Of a stretch of 64,000 nt of DNA, positions 33,878 to 43,203 are shown one piece after another; the first letter of the stretch is position 1, and every line of letters begins with the position of its first letter. The notes beneath the pieces were generated by a model. The model saw only the letters and a program-made list of their open reading frames with translations. It did not search any database and was not told the origin of the DNA. The position numbers were made by a program, and so were the translations under genes. Source of the stretch: Haliscomenobacter sp. Its GTDB lineage: Bacteria; Bacteroidota; Bacteroidia; Chitinophagales; Saprospiraceae. Where the stretch lies: contig JADJPL010000001.1 in assembly GCA_016713275.1 (NCBI GenBank), positions 310,001 to 374,000 on the forward strand. Reading direction: 5' to 3'.

Positions 33878-35884
33878 ATGAAAACATCCACTCCCCGGAT
33901 TGGGCTAATCCTCCTGATTCTTTGGAGCAGCCCATTCTTATTGCCAGCCCAACCTCCGGAAGCGATCCAGTACCAGGCGGTTATCCGGAATTCTGCGGGC
34001 GCTCCGCTCGTCAATACTCCGGTAACCTTACAGTTCAGCATTTGGGAAGACGCCCTGATCATTACCAAAGTGTACGAAGAAAGGCAAAGCGCAACGACGA
34101 ATAATTTTGGACTGGTCTCTGCTGCAGTAGGAAACGGCGTCGCTACGGCCGGTAACTTTTCGAATATCAAGTGGGGCGTGGGGGCTCATTTTCTGAAAGT
34201 TGAGGTAAATACCGGAGCCGGCTTCATCGACCTCGGCACGACCCACCTCCTGACGGTACCCTACGCTTTTTACGCCAAAAACGTAGCGAACGACAAGGAT
34301 GAGCAAAGTCTCAGCCTTTCCGGCAATACCCTGACGATTTCGAAAGGGAACAGCGTGCTGCTCCCTTCCTATGCCCCCGGACCCGGGATCAGCATCGTTG
34401 GAAATACCATTAGCAACACCGGCGATTTGGACGTATTAAATGAAATCCAGCAACTCTCCCTACGCGGAAGCATCTTAACCCTTTCCAAAGAAGGCGGTTC
34501 GGTCGATCTCGACGGGATAGGGTTGACGCTTCCATTCAGCAAAACGCTTAATGGCTCGAATCTAACTGCCTTTCAAATCATTAATTCAACCCCCGGAAAC
34601 GGGATCGCCATTCACGGCCGGCAAGGCTTGGGGTACTCCGGAACGGCCACTGCCAGCGCTGCGCTTGTTGGCGACTCCCGCCAGGGGCATGGCGTGGCAG
34701 GCTATTCTTCCGCTAATGGAGGTTCGGGCCTCCTGGGGCAATCCAACGTTTCGGGCGGATATGGCATTCACGGGATTGGTTCCAATGGCGCGGTGGGACG
34801 CTATTTTGAATCTTCCGGAACAGGCGCGGCTCTGTCAACCGGAAACGGCAACGTGGGCATCGGCGTCATTGACCCCGACGTCAAATTGGAAATCAACGGC
34901 ACGATGCGGGTCAATTCCAACGTCGGGCGGTTGGAAATCGGCTATCCCGGGGGCGACAAGTGGTATTTCTCCACCGGAGATGGAGGCGAATCCCTGATCC
35001 TGAGCAGCCAGCTCTCCGGCGCCAGCGCCAACCAGCGGATATTCTTTAACAAGGAAGGAAGGGTTTCCATTGGCACAACGACCCCCGAAGGCCGTTTAAA
35101 AGTCTTGCACAATAGCTTGCTGAAAGATCCTCAGTTGCTCCTCATGGAAAGTGGTTCAAACGACTACTCCCGCCTCACCTTCATGCATCAGAATTTCGAC
35201 AACTTCTGGACCATCGCCGGCATCAATCAGGCCGATTCAACCCAGGACCGCCTCAATTTCTTCCATAGCGGCTTCGGGGATGTGCTCAGTCTCAACGGCA
35301 AAGGAATCGTCGGAATTCGGACAATCTCCCCAATCAGCGATCTGCATCTGGTACATCGGCTGATCGAGGAATTTTCCACCGAAAGCGGCCGGATGGGCCT
35401 GCGGTTGCAAAACGCCGGCGCCAACGGCAATTTCTGGAACCTTTATGTTCAAAATACCACAGGAAACCTGGAATTGTATTTCAAAAATACGCTTAAAGGC
35501 TCGTTTAACGACGGCACAGGCGTTTACACCCCTACCTCCGACGAACGCCTGAAAAAAGACATCCAGCCTATGGGCTCTACGCTGGATGCCGTTTTAAAAC
35601 TCCACCCCAAACGGTACCGCTTCCTCGAACAGCCGTCCAATTCACCTGAAACGCTGGGTTTCCTTGCGCAAGATGTTGCCAGGCTATTCCCCGAACTCGT
35701 TCAGCATGGAGGCGACGGAGGAGGAGACGTGTATACGATGGATTATTCGGGCTTTGGCATCCTGGCAATCAAGGCCATTCAGGAACAACAGCAACTGATC
35801 GAACAACAGCAAAAGACGATCGACCAACTCCTGCAACGCATCGAAGCCCTGGAAAAAGCCATTGCTCAACCGAAAAAACAATAG
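33878..35884 (+). CDS. Secreted tail-fibre-like protein with S74 intramolecular chaperone
   Basis: From the ATG at 33878 the 668-residue protein has a signal peptide (about 1-25, ending LLPAQ). An N-terminal domain (PEAIQYQAVIRNSAGAPL) is followed by beta-rich collagen-free repeats, including GNGNVGIGVIDPDVKLEING and SIGTTTPEGRLKVL, typical of trimeric fibre stalks. The C-terminus is a peptidase S74/endosialidase chaperone (TPTSDERLKKDIQPMG, GFLAQDVARLFPELV) ending in a coiled coil (QEQQQLIEQQQKTIDQL). The chaperone domain normally trims itself off after trimer folding at its N-terminal Ser. It lacks a sorting domain, but the next gene, two bases downstream, encodes a T9SS protein. Likely a surface or adhesion fibre. 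Confidence 0.85.
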   Translation: MKTSTPRIGLILLILWSSPFLLPAQPPEAIQYQAVIRNSAGAPLVNTPVTLQFSIWEDALIITKVYEERQSATTNNFGLVSAAVGNGVATAGNFSNIKWGVGAHFLKVEVNTGAGFIDLGTTHLLTVPYAFYAKNVANDKDEQSLSLSGNTLTISKGNSVLLPSYAPGPGISIVGNTISNTGDLDVLNEIQQLSLRGSILTLSKEGGSVDLDGIGLTLPFSKTLNGSNLTAFQIINSTPGNGIAIHGRQGLGYSGTATASAALVGDSRQGHGVAGYSSANGGSGLLGQSNVSGGYGIHGIGSNGAVGRYFESSGTGAALSTGNGNVGIGVIDPDVKLEINGTMRVNSNVGRLEIGYPGGDKWYFSTGDGGESLILSSQLSGASANQRIFFNKEGRVSIGTTTPEGRLKVLHNSLLKDPQLLLMESGSNDYSRLTFMHQNFDNFWTIAGINQADSTQDRLNFFHSGFGDVLSLNGKGIVGIRTISPISDLHLVHRLIEEFSTESGRMGLRLQNAGANGNFWNLYVQNTTGNLELYFKNTLKGSFNDGTGVYTPTSDERLKKDIQPMGSTLDAVLKLHPKRYRFLEQPSNSPETLGFLAQDVARLFPELVQHGGDGGGDVYTMDYSGFGILAIKAIQEQQQLIEQQQKTIDQLLQRIEALEKAIAQPKKQ

Positions 35885-35886
35885 CT

Positions 35887-36381
35887 ATGTCCCGCTGGAT
35901 CTTTTTTTTACTGATTGCCCTGGCGCCCGGCGCCCTCCATGCGCAAACCATAGATCGTAAGGTGATCGCCAGCGCAGGCGCTTCCAGGATCGTTGGCCCG
36001 TTACAAGTGGACTTTACGGTTGGGGAACCGGTTACTGCCACAGCTGCCTCCGGCGCTTTGATCGTTACCCAGGGTTTCCAGCAAGGCGACCTGGTCATCA
36101 CAAATGTCCAGGATCTTGCCCATACCCTGACGTACCGGGTTTTTCCCAATCCCACGACCGGAGAGGTCCGGCTTGAACTCCAGGGACAAGGCCTGAACCT
36201 CCTCGCCCTGGTGATCAATTCCGAAGGCAAACCCGTTCCAGGCTTCCGCCGTCCGTTTAAAGGATCGGGGAATCTGGAAGGATCTTTCGACCTGAGCCGG
36301 TTGCCATCGGGAATGTACGCCATCGTTCTCCGGAATGTGCAGGGAAAAAATCAGCTGTCGATACCGGTGATCAAACAATAG
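35887..36381 (+). CDS. Small secreted protein with T9SS sorting domain
   Basis: The 164-residue product has a signal peptide (about 1-20, ending LHAQ), a short N-terminal region (VIASAGASRIVGPLQVDFTV, about 25-75) and a C-terminal type A sorting domain from YRVFPNPTTGEVRLELQG to the end (PVIKQ). The mature part between signal and sorting domain is only about 60 residues. The start lies two bases after the stop of the S74 fibre gene, so the two are co-expressed; pairs of this kind recur in Bacteroidota. It could be a partner or anchor of the fibre (inference). Confidence 0.85.
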   Translation: MSRWIFFLLIALAPGALHAQTIDRKVIASAGASRIVGPLQVDFTVGEPVTATAASGALIVTQGFQQGDLVITNVQDLAHTLTYRVFPNPTTGEVRLELQGQGLNLLALVINSEGKPVPGFRRPFKGSGNLEGSFDLSRLPSGMYAIVLRNVQGKNQLSIPVIKQ

Positions 36382-36451
36382 GGCCTTTCATAAAAGCCGG
36401 TTCTTTGACCAAGAACTGTTAAATTGCAACCTGCAAACAGGGAAGCCATAA

Positions 36452-37300
36452 ATGATTCCCTGCTTGCAGGCTATGGTTCTGACAATCCTTTTCGTTTTTG
36501 TTTTCTGCATCGCCGTTCTCGATCTGACGACGATAGCCTGGGTTCGGAGAAAAGCCAAACACCAGGCCGAGCAGTTGTTTGCAAACCGGCCATCGCCGGA
36601 TACCCTCCTGCAAGCGGAGAAAAAAGACCTGGACAAACTTCCCAAACCGCTCCAGGGATACCTCCAACAGAGTAATGTGTTGGAACACCATGCCGTGCAG
36701 ACCGTCCGGATGAGGCAAAACGGGGCGCTGCGTTCCGGCCCCGGCAAGTCTTGGCGCCCTTTGGAAGCCAAATGCTTTAGTAACAATCAGGCATTTGCCG
36801 GATTGGTCTGGTATGCCGATGTCACGCAATATTTTTTGGCTACAAGATCCATTCTGCATACGCTGATGGATTCCAGCGCCAACTGGGAGGAAAGGATCTG
36901 GGGACTTCCAATTCCCGGCAGCCCAACCCAGGAAAATTCCCTGCAGCAGCAATTGTTGTTGGAATATTGTGGCTTTATGGCCTGGCACCCCGGTTCCTGG
37001 CTAAACCTCGGGTTAAAATGGGAATCCCTTCCTAATGGCGATTTGCACGCGCAGCTTGCAAACCCAGAGGCGCCAGCCACCCTGACGATGCGTTTTGACG
37101 AAGAAGGACTCCTGCGATCCCTTTCCGGCCCTGTTGGCGCCGAAACCTGGACTTTTTCCTACCTCGATTTCCACAGCATGCAGGGGCTTCTGGTCCCTTT
37201 GAAATGGTCGGTCCAAATCACCCGGGACGGCCAAACCTGGACTTTCCTGCAGGGGCAAGTCACCGATATTGCGCTCAATAGCCCTTACTCCTGGTGGTGA
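36452..37300 (+). CDS. DUF6544-type membrane-anchored protein
   Basis: The 282-residue protein has one N-terminal membrane helix (about 7-29, MVLTILFVFVFCIAVLDLT), a charged linker and then a soluble region. Segments LPKPLQGYLQQS, TVRMRQNGALRSGPGKSW and LTMRFDEEGLLRSLSG match the pattern of the DUF6544 (DUF6920) family, of unknown function. No catalytic motif is visible. It stands between the T9SS gene (70-base gap) and the SDR gene (87-base gap) in the same direction, without evident functional connection. Confidence 0.7.
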   Translation: MIPCLQAMVLTILFVFVFCIAVLDLTTIAWVRRKAKHQAEQLFANRPSPDTLLQAEKKDLDKLPKPLQGYLQQSNVLEHHAVQTVRMRQNGALRSGPGKSWRPLEAKCFSNNQAFAGLVWYADVTQYFLATRSILHTLMDSSANWEERIWGLPIPGSPTQENSLQQQLLLEYCGFMAWHPGSWLNLGLKWESLPNGDLHAQLANPEAPATLTMRFDEEGLLRSLSGPVGAETWTFSYLDFHSMQGLLVPLKWSVQITRDGQTWTFLQGQVTDIALNSPYSWW

Positions 37301-37387
37301 TTGCGGCGCTACCAACTCTGGGTAAACAGTTACCTTTTCTTTAAACCATACCCGCCCTCCCTTGTTAAGCCCGAAAAGAAACCCGGC

Positions 37388-38086
37388 ATGAAAAACATCC
37401 TTATCGTAGGAGCAAGCAAAGGAATTGGGTTGAGTCTTGCTCAATTGGCCATTTCCGAATATTCCACGTTTACGCTATCCCGCACCCTGACGCCAGAACT
37501 GGCAGCCCTTCAAACCCGGCATGTTTCCCTGGATGCAGTAAACGATCCTCTGGAAGCCCTCCAGGATCTACCAGACGCGTTGCATGGGCTGGTTTATTGC
37601 CCCGGAAGTATCACCCTGAAAACCATCAACCGGCTAACCGAGGAGGATTTTATCGCAGACTTTCGGCAGAATGTGATCGGCGCCGTCCGGCTGATCCAAT
37701 ACTGCCTGCCCCGGCTCAAACGCGCCGGAGGGGCCAGTGTCGTGTTGTTCAGCACGGTAGCGGTAAAAACCGGCATGGCTTTTCATAGCTCTATTGCCGC
37801 AGCCAAAGCCGGAGTAGAAGGTTTGGGCAAATCGTTGGCCGCCGAACTGGCGTCCCAACAGATCCGGGTCAACGTGATTGCGCCTTCCCTTACGCAAACC
37901 TCGCTTGCTCAGGCGCTGCTCAATACGCCGGAAAAGATAGAAGCTTCTGCCAAGCGCCATCCGATCAATCGCATTGGGCAGCCGGAAGACATGGCCTCCC
38001 TGGCGCACTTCCTGCTCTCCGACCAGGCGAGCTGGATCACCGGCCAGGTCATTGGAGTGGATGGCGGATTGTCGTCGTTGAGGTAG
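37388..38086 (+). CDS. SDR-family oxidoreductase lacking the catalytic tyrosine
   Basis: The start is the ATG at 37388 (MKNILIVGASKGIGLSLA), whose glycine motif GASKGIG binds NAD(P). An upstream in-frame start at 37301 would add 29 residues before the Rossmann strand and is unlikely. The 232-residue protein has the NAG-equivalent PGSI region, the catalytic-type serine in VVLFSTVAVKTG and the C-terminal GQVIGVDGGLSSL. The usual YxxxK is here SIAAAKAG: Lys is kept but Tyr is replaced by Ile. It may be inactive as a reductase or belong to a divergent subgroup. It ends three bases from the convergent receptor gene. Confidence 0.88.
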   Translation: MKNILIVGASKGIGLSLAQLAISEYSTFTLSRTLTPELAALQTRHVSLDAVNDPLEALQDLPDALHGLVYCPGSITLKTINRLTEEDFIADFRQNVIGAVRLIQYCLPRLKRAGGASVVLFSTVAVKTGMAFHSSIAAAKAGVEGLGKSLAAELASQQIRVNVIAPSLTQTSLAQALLNTPEKIEASAKRHPINRIGQPEDMASLAHFLLSDQASWITGQVIGVDGGLSSLR

Positions 38087-38089
38087 GTC

Positions 38090-38680
38090 TTAAAACCCTA
38101 CCTCAATCGCCAGGCTCGCACTCCGCCCCATGGCATTCGTCCCTGATCCATGGTAGCGGTAGTCCTCATTTCCGATATTCCAGAACCCGGCACGCACGGT
38201 AAAGGCGTTCCAGGAATAGGCGCCGTAAAGATTGAACACCGCCCAACCCGGGGTGCCCCCCGCCGGAATGCGGTTGTCGCTTTTGTCCCCGGCGGCCAGC
38301 CGGTCTTGCTTGCTGGCGAACAAGGTTTCTGCCGTTATGGAAAGCCCGTTATGGGCATACGACACGGCGCCCCGCCCAAACATCGGAGGGATGCGGCGCT
38401 GAGGCTCGTTGCGGCTCACGTTTTGCCCATACTGCCAGGAAAGGGCGCCCTGAACATTCCATCTGGAGGTAACGGCCACGTTGAAATCCCCCTCTACCCC
38501 GTGGACATACCCTTCCTGAACGTTCTCCTTGATATACACCGGGTATCCGGCAATGGAATCATTACCCAACCGAACACGGGCAATGAGGTCGCGCAACTCG
38601 TTGCGGAACAAATGTACTTCGGTCTGAACTTTAGCAGATTGGTGGCGATAGCCCAGCTCCATGTTCAAAGAAGATTCGGG
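38090..38680 (-). pseudogene. TonB-dependent receptor, C-terminal fragment after frameshift
   Basis: This frame holds the last nine or so barrel strands: SLNMELGYRHQSAKVQTEVH, LFRNELRDLIARVRLGNDSI, and the closing SASLAIEVGF with terminal Phe. It continues directly from the receptor part encoded at 38665-40149. One extra C (minus strand) in the four-base run at 38678-38681 restores FDLTPESSLNMELGY and a 686-residue receptor. An ATG inside this fragment at 38662-38660 could not make a working protein by itself, since there is no signal peptide or plug. Confidence 0.8.
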
Positions 38681-40149
38681 GTCAAATCGAAAGCGGGAAC
38701 TTCATACCGGAAGTCGACGATCCCGAGCGTGCCCATATCGTCGATATTCGGAGCGCGGAAAGCGGATTCGATGCTGGCGAAGACATTATCCTTTGGAGTA
38801 AGGCCGTAGAGCGCTGAAAAATTACCTACCAGGGCATCGGGTTTGATCGTTGCTTCCCCGTTGGCTTCGTCTTTGGTCGTGATTGCAAAATAATTGTAGC
38901 GCGCTCCACCCGTGAACTGCCATTTGGGGAGTTCCCAGGTGGCAAGCGTATACACCGCTGCGCTCAGGTGGGTGGAACCATCGGGATATAGCCCGCGCTT
39001 GGAGGTAGTCAAACCAGCGGAGATGAGGTTGATATCCACCCGCGTACTATTGACCAAATCACGATATAGCTCCGCGCCTGAACTCAGTCGGAACTGTTGA
39101 ACAGGGTGATATTCGTATTGCATGGAAAAACCCAGGGTCCGTACTTTGTCTTCTTCTTCCGTGAGCACGGAGCTGCCATTTTTCTGGCTTTCCCGTCCTT
39201 CGATGGTTTTTTGGAGGGAAGTAGTGGCCGAAAGGCGGTCTTTACTCCCTTGGGGCTGGTATTGCCAGCGGGCGTACGTCAGTTGGCGCTGCTGTTCGGT
39301 GAAGTGGTTGCGCAGGAAGTTTTCCAACTGGATTTTGTGAAAAACGGGCTGTTCTTCCTGGCGGAAGTACTGGTGCGCCACCGTCAGAAAATGGTTGTCC
39401 CCCAACCGAAACTTGCCTTTGGCGTCGAAGGCCATCTCGTCGTACCCGGACGGATTTTGGCGGCCGGTGGTATCCCCTCCGATCAAATCGCCAAAGTGAC
39501 GCAGGGTAGCTCCTGCCAATATCGCGGTGTTTTCCCCGCTGTACATTCCCTCCAGGCGGCCGCTTTGCTCCATGCCCTGGCTGATAAACTGCCCGATAGC
39601 TCTTCCGCTCCAATCGGCGCCTTCGCTTGAAAAACGGGGCTCCTGGGTAAGTACCTGGATCGTGCCGCCCAAGGCATCGGTGCCATAAGCGACCGAACCC
39701 CCGCCTTTCCAGACTTCCATCCGGTCGATGGAGAACGGATCGATGGTGTTCAGATATTGGTTGGGCCCGTAGCGGAAGGTAGAATTATTGAGCCGGATGC
39801 CGTCGATCAGCAACAGGGTTTGGTTGCCCGTCAACCCTCTTAAAAAAGGCGAACCCGAGCGGCTCGTCGATTGGTTAAACACCCCTGAAGTCGCTACCAG
39901 CGCTTCGGGGACGGTGCGGGCTTGCCTCGCACGAAGGGCTTTCCCATTCAATAGCTCTACCGCGCCCGGCGTGAAAAACAACCGCTCTTCCCTGCGCTGG
40001 GCAATAACGACCACCTCTCCGATCGAGTCCCGTAAAACGGAATCCTGGGCCGGACCAGCGCTTAAACCCAAATGTTCAGTGGGCGCAGAAGCCTGCAATT
40101 GAGGCATAAAGGCTATGAACATAATTGCGAATGCAAGAAAAAAACGCAT
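38665..40149 (-). CDS. TonB-dependent receptor, signal peptide/plug/barrel fragment
   Basis: The 494-residue frame has a signal peptide (about 1-20, ending LQASA), a TonB-box-like region (GEVVVIAQRREERL), a plug (PEALVATSGVFNQSTSRSG, QTLLLIDGIRLNNSTFRYG, VWKGGGSVAYGTDALGGTIQ) and most of the barrel. It resembles haem/siderophore-type TonB receptors of about 690 residues. It ends early, after FDLTPNLL, because of a one-base change at 38678-38681; the rest is in the next frame. The substrate is not evident; no DtxR-type operator was seen upstream. It is convergent with the SDR gene. Confidence 0.85.
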   Translation of the reverse strand: MRFFLAFAIMFIAFMPQLQASAPTEHLGLSAGPAQDSVLRDSIGEVVVIAQRREERLFFTPGAVELLNGKALRARQARTVPEALVATSGVFNQSTSRSGSPFLRGLTGNQTLLLIDGIRLNNSTFRYGPNQYLNTIDPFSIDRMEVWKGGGSVAYGTDALGGTIQVLTQEPRFSSEGADWSGRAIGQFISQGMEQSGRLEGMYSGENTAILAGATLRHFGDLIGGDTTGRQNPSGYDEMAFDAKGKFRLGDNHFLTVAHQYFRQEEQPVFHKIQLENFLRNHFTEQQRQLTYARWQYQPQGSKDRLSATTSLQKTIEGRESQKNGSSVLTEEEDKVRTLGFSMQYEYHPVQQFRLSSGAELYRDLVNSTRVDINLISAGLTTSKRGLYPDGSTHLSAAVYTLATWELPKWQFTGGARYNYFAITTKDEANGEATIKPDALVGNFSALYGLTPKDNVFASIESAFRAPNIDDMGTLGIVDFRYEVPAFDLTPNLL

Positions 40150-40244
40150 GGCTTATAGGAATTAATGGGTATGTAGATGCAGTAAATGTACCCCAAAGCC
40201 CGGGTTCCTCCGGACTTTGAGGGATTAACTTAAGATTAAGTTCT

Positions 40245-41474
40245 TTACTTCATAGCCGCTAACGTCCGCTGCACCAACCCATCCATCGCATTGTTTTTGA
40301 TCCAGCGCGCAACGATCACCAGGTCGTTTTCCGGATCGACGTACACCATATTGGCGCCATTGCCCAAATGGTAGAAGGCTTTTTCGGGCGCGCTGGGCAG
40401 CAGCTTTTTCTCCGTATTCAGAAAATAGTTCATGAACCCATACGTGGGCTGAGCGGGTGTGGGCGTACAGGCCATGTCGATCCAGTCTTCGGAGAGCAGT
40501 TGCCGGTCTTTCCAGTTCCCGCGGCGAAGCGTCAGGTAGCCAAAACGGGCCATATCGTAGGCGTTGATAAACATCCCGCCGCCCCAATGGCCTCCGCCGC
40601 TGACCGACTGGATCATTTGTCCATCCAGGACCACCCAGAAGTTCTGGTAACCGAACCACCACCAGGTCGGTGAGGCGCCGATGGGATCCATGATGTATTC
40701 CCGCAAGACCTCCGGCAGCGGGCGCCGCCAAATGTTCAGGGTGGCCAGCGCGAGCACATTGACCCGCACGTCGTTGTATTCATAGGCGCTTCCGGGTTCT
40801 TTGCGCGGGCGGTTTTGCCATTCGGCGGGGTTGGCAGCCGGCCGGTCCGCCCAGTCCGGCTTTCCCCAAAGCACCCCTTCCCAATCGCTGGTTTGGCGAA
40901 GCAGGTGGTCCCAGGTGATCTTGCGGTTGTGATTGGAAGCGAACAGATCCAGCAGCATCGGCTGCCCAATCCGGTCGGGCCGGTTGGCAAAGGGGTCCGG
41001 GTCGATAACCGCAATGGGCGCCATGGCCGCATACGCCGGGGCGTGCAGATCGGGAATCAGCCCCCGGTCAAACGCCAACCCGACTGTGGTCGACAAGAAA
41101 CTTTTGGTGACGCTATGGGTCATGTCCACCCGGTCGGGCTCGCCCCAGGAAGCGACAATATACCCTTTGCGAATGATTACCCCCGAAGGCGATCCGCGCT
41201 CTTTGAACAGCCCGATGCCCTGTCCAAAGGGTTCTTTTCCAAAACTTTGGTAATGGGAAATTTCCATGTTCCGGGGATTCTCCGACTCCTGCTGGATAGC
41301 GAACGAGACTGCTTCCTGTATTTTGACTTTGTCCATTCCCAGTTCTTCTGGGGAACGGGTTTCCCAGTCGCTCCCATTTCCGGGATAATAAACGGAAGGC
41401 ACGGGAGGAGCCGGAATCGGGGTTTTGCGCTGGGCAAAAAGACCTGAAGAAAAACTCAGGAACAAAAATCCCAT
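40245..41474 (-). CDS. Serine hydrolase of the beta-lactamase/penicillin-binding family
   Basis: From the ATG at 41474 the 409-residue protein has a signal peptide (MGFLFLSFSSGLFAQ). Class C-type motifs are visible: the nucleophile and lysine in THSVTKSFLSTTVG (SxxK) and the tyrosine motif YEYNDVRVNVLA (YxN); a late GGHWGGGMFINAYDMARFG follows. An HxG-like GNGANMVYVDP near the C-terminus may complete the site. These enzymes are esterases, D-amino-acid peptidases or transpeptidase-like hydrolases in the periplasm; true beta-lactam hydrolysis is not implied. An earlier in-frame start at 41552 is possible. It lies 120 bases downstream of the M28 peptidase gene. Confidence 0.85.
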   Translation of the reverse strand: MGFLFLSFSSGLFAQRKTPIPAPPVPSVYYPGNGSDWETRSPEELGMDKVKIQEAVSFAIQQESENPRNMEISHYQSFGKEPFGQGIGLFKERGSPSGVIIRKGYIVASWGEPDRVDMTHSVTKSFLSTTVGLAFDRGLIPDLHAPAYAAMAPIAVIDPDPFANRPDRIGQPMLLDLFASNHNRKITWDHLLRQTSDWEGVLWGKPDWADRPAANPAEWQNRPRKEPGSAYEYNDVRVNVLALATLNIWRRPLPEVLREYIMDPIGASPTWWWFGYQNFWVVLDGQMIQSVSGGGHWGGGMFINAYDMARFGYLTLRRGNWKDRQLLSEDWIDMACTPTPAQPTYGFMNYFLNTEKKLLPSAPEKAFYHLGNGANMVYVDPENDLVIVARWIKNNAMDGLVQRTLAAMK

Positions 41475-41594
41475 ACGGTGGCGGTCCGAAAAGCGAAGTA
41501 GTTCACGCAGAAAAAATTTATGGATTAGAAGAGAACAGAAGCGGGGTAACAAGCTGATCCGGCCTGCTACCCCGCTAGAAAAAAGCCCAAAATA

Positions 41595-43175
41595 TTAGTT
41601 CCCTGAGCCGGTAGTCCGAACCGTTGGGGCCGGTTTGCGAGGAATCATTCCATCCCGCATGGCGGAATGCAGTACAAACGAAGCGATCACGGTAGCCGCC
41701 TGCTTGAGGTCGTCTTCCACCAGGTGATCGAGGTTGTCCATGTTGGAGTGGTGCGTCCGGGTGGAATACGCCACCGGATCCTGGATAAACTGGAATCCAG
41801 GGATGCCCACCGCGTCGAATGCCAGGTGGTCGGTACCTCCGGTATTCGATGGTGTAAGGGTAGTGGCCCCCAGGTCCTTAAATGGGTCCAACCATGCACG
41901 GAAGATTGGCGCTACCGCCGTATTGCCCTGAAGGTAAACCCCGCGGACTTTCCCGGTACCGTTATCCAGGTTGTAATAGGCCGATACTTTGGCCTGCTCC
42001 GGTTTCAGTTCCTGGAAGCTGCCATCCTGGGCCGTAACCGCAAAATGGTCGCGGACATACCCTCTGGAGCCCAACAGTCCCTGCTCTTCGCCCGTCCACA
42101 AAGCCAGGCGCAAGGTGCGGCGGGGTTGGACGCCCGTTTCTTTGATGACTTGCAGGAGGATGCGGGCGGCTTCCATCATAACAGACGAGCCGGCTGCATT
42201 ATCGGTGGCGCCAGTTCCGCTGTGCCAGGAATCGAAATGCGCTCCAAACATAACGACTTCGTCTTTCAGGTCCGTTCCGGGGATCTCGGCGATGATGTTG
42301 TGCTCCATCTCATCCGGATTGGTATACGCCGCCTTGAGCTCCATGGAAAGCGTCACCGGCAGTCCTTTCTGGACCATTCGGAATATCCGGTTGTAATGCT
42401 CGACCGACATGGTCGCCTGAGGGATGATCTTGGCGTCTTTGGCTTGGGCGCGGCCTTCTGCCGCCCGGGCGCCAGAAACGAATACCGTTCCGAGATCGCC
42501 TTTAAAATTGCGGTCTATGATAGCTGCCGGCTGCTCTTCTGCGAGAAACTTCCAGAGTTGGTTGTTAAACGAAAAGCCGCCAAGGCGGGTATAATCCCGA
42601 TCCGGGCGGGGCGTAGGCGCCGACGCGTTGGCCATGTCCAGCAGTTCTTTGGCTTCGAGCCGTTTGGCCGGAGCGTCCATCCATTCCGATACTTCGCGCA
42701 AGGTATCCAGGAAGACAAACTTTCCTTTCAGTTTTCCTTTGTATTTGGCCAGATCGGCTTCATTGCTGGCCTGAATATAAACCACCTCCCCGCTAACAGT
42801 ACCCGGAGTGGATGGAGACCAGGCTTTTGGATAAGCGATAATGGGGAAGTAATTGGGCGCTGTGGCATGCATTTCAAAGTGGGTAAATTCCCAGCCCCGG
42901 CCAAAAGGGCCCCAAGCCTCCGTATGCACGTTTTGCATGCCCCATTCCTTAAGGGTTTTCTGAGCCCAGTCGGTTGCTTTGTCCAGCATGGGCGAGCCCG
43001 TCAGCCGGGGCCCGTAGACGTCGGTCATCCAGCCGGCGATCTCCATGACTTTGCTTTGGTCCATGCCGTGTTTGCGGATGGCGTCGTTCAGTGTTTCGTT
43101 GGCTTTTTCCTGGGCAAACAGGGAAACCGCGCTGAACGTAAAAGCGAATGCAATGAAAAGGATGTTTTTTTTCAT
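41595..43175 (-). CDS. M28-family zinc metallopeptidase, secreted
   Basis: The 526-residue protein has a signal peptide (about 1-22, ending SLFAQ). A PA-like insertion occupies about 140-240. The M28 zinc site is seen in VMFGAHFDSWHSGTGATDNA (His and bridging Asp), WTGEEQGLLGSRGYV (catalytic and metal Glu), GGTDHLAFDAVGIPGF (Asp) and a C-terminal THHSNMDNLDHL (His). It should remove N-terminal amino acids from peptides in the periplasm or outside. It is 28 bases after the TolC-family gene and may be read from the efflux operon. Confidence 0.93.
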   Translation of the reverse strand: MKKNILFIAFAFTFSAVSLFAQEKANETLNDAIRKHGMDQSKVMEIAGWMTDVYGPRLTGSPMLDKATDWAQKTLKEWGMQNVHTEAWGPFGRGWEFTHFEMHATAPNYFPIIAYPKAWSPSTPGTVSGEVVYIQASNEADLAKYKGKLKGKFVFLDTLREVSEWMDAPAKRLEAKELLDMANASAPTPRPDRDYTRLGGFSFNNQLWKFLAEEQPAAIIDRNFKGDLGTVFVSGARAAEGRAQAKDAKIIPQATMSVEHYNRIFRMVQKGLPVTLSMELKAAYTNPDEMEHNIIAEIPGTDLKDEVVMFGAHFDSWHSGTGATDNAAGSSVMMEAARILLQVIKETGVQPRRTLRLALWTGEEQGLLGSRGYVRDHFAVTAQDGSFQELKPEQAKVSAYYNLDNGTGKVRGVYLQGNTAVAPIFRAWLDPFKDLGATTLTPSNTGGTDHLAFDAVGIPGFQFIQDPVAYSTRTHHSNMDNLDHLVEDDLKQAATVIASFVLHSAMRDGMIPRKPAPTVRTTGSGN

Positions 43176-43203
43176 ACTACCATGGTTTTAAAAAAAGAAA
43201 AGG

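Noticed and set aside
40245..41474. Antibiotic-resistance beta-lactamase
   Set aside because: The SxxK and YxN motifs define a wide serine-hydrolase family; nothing points to beta-lactam hydrolysis.
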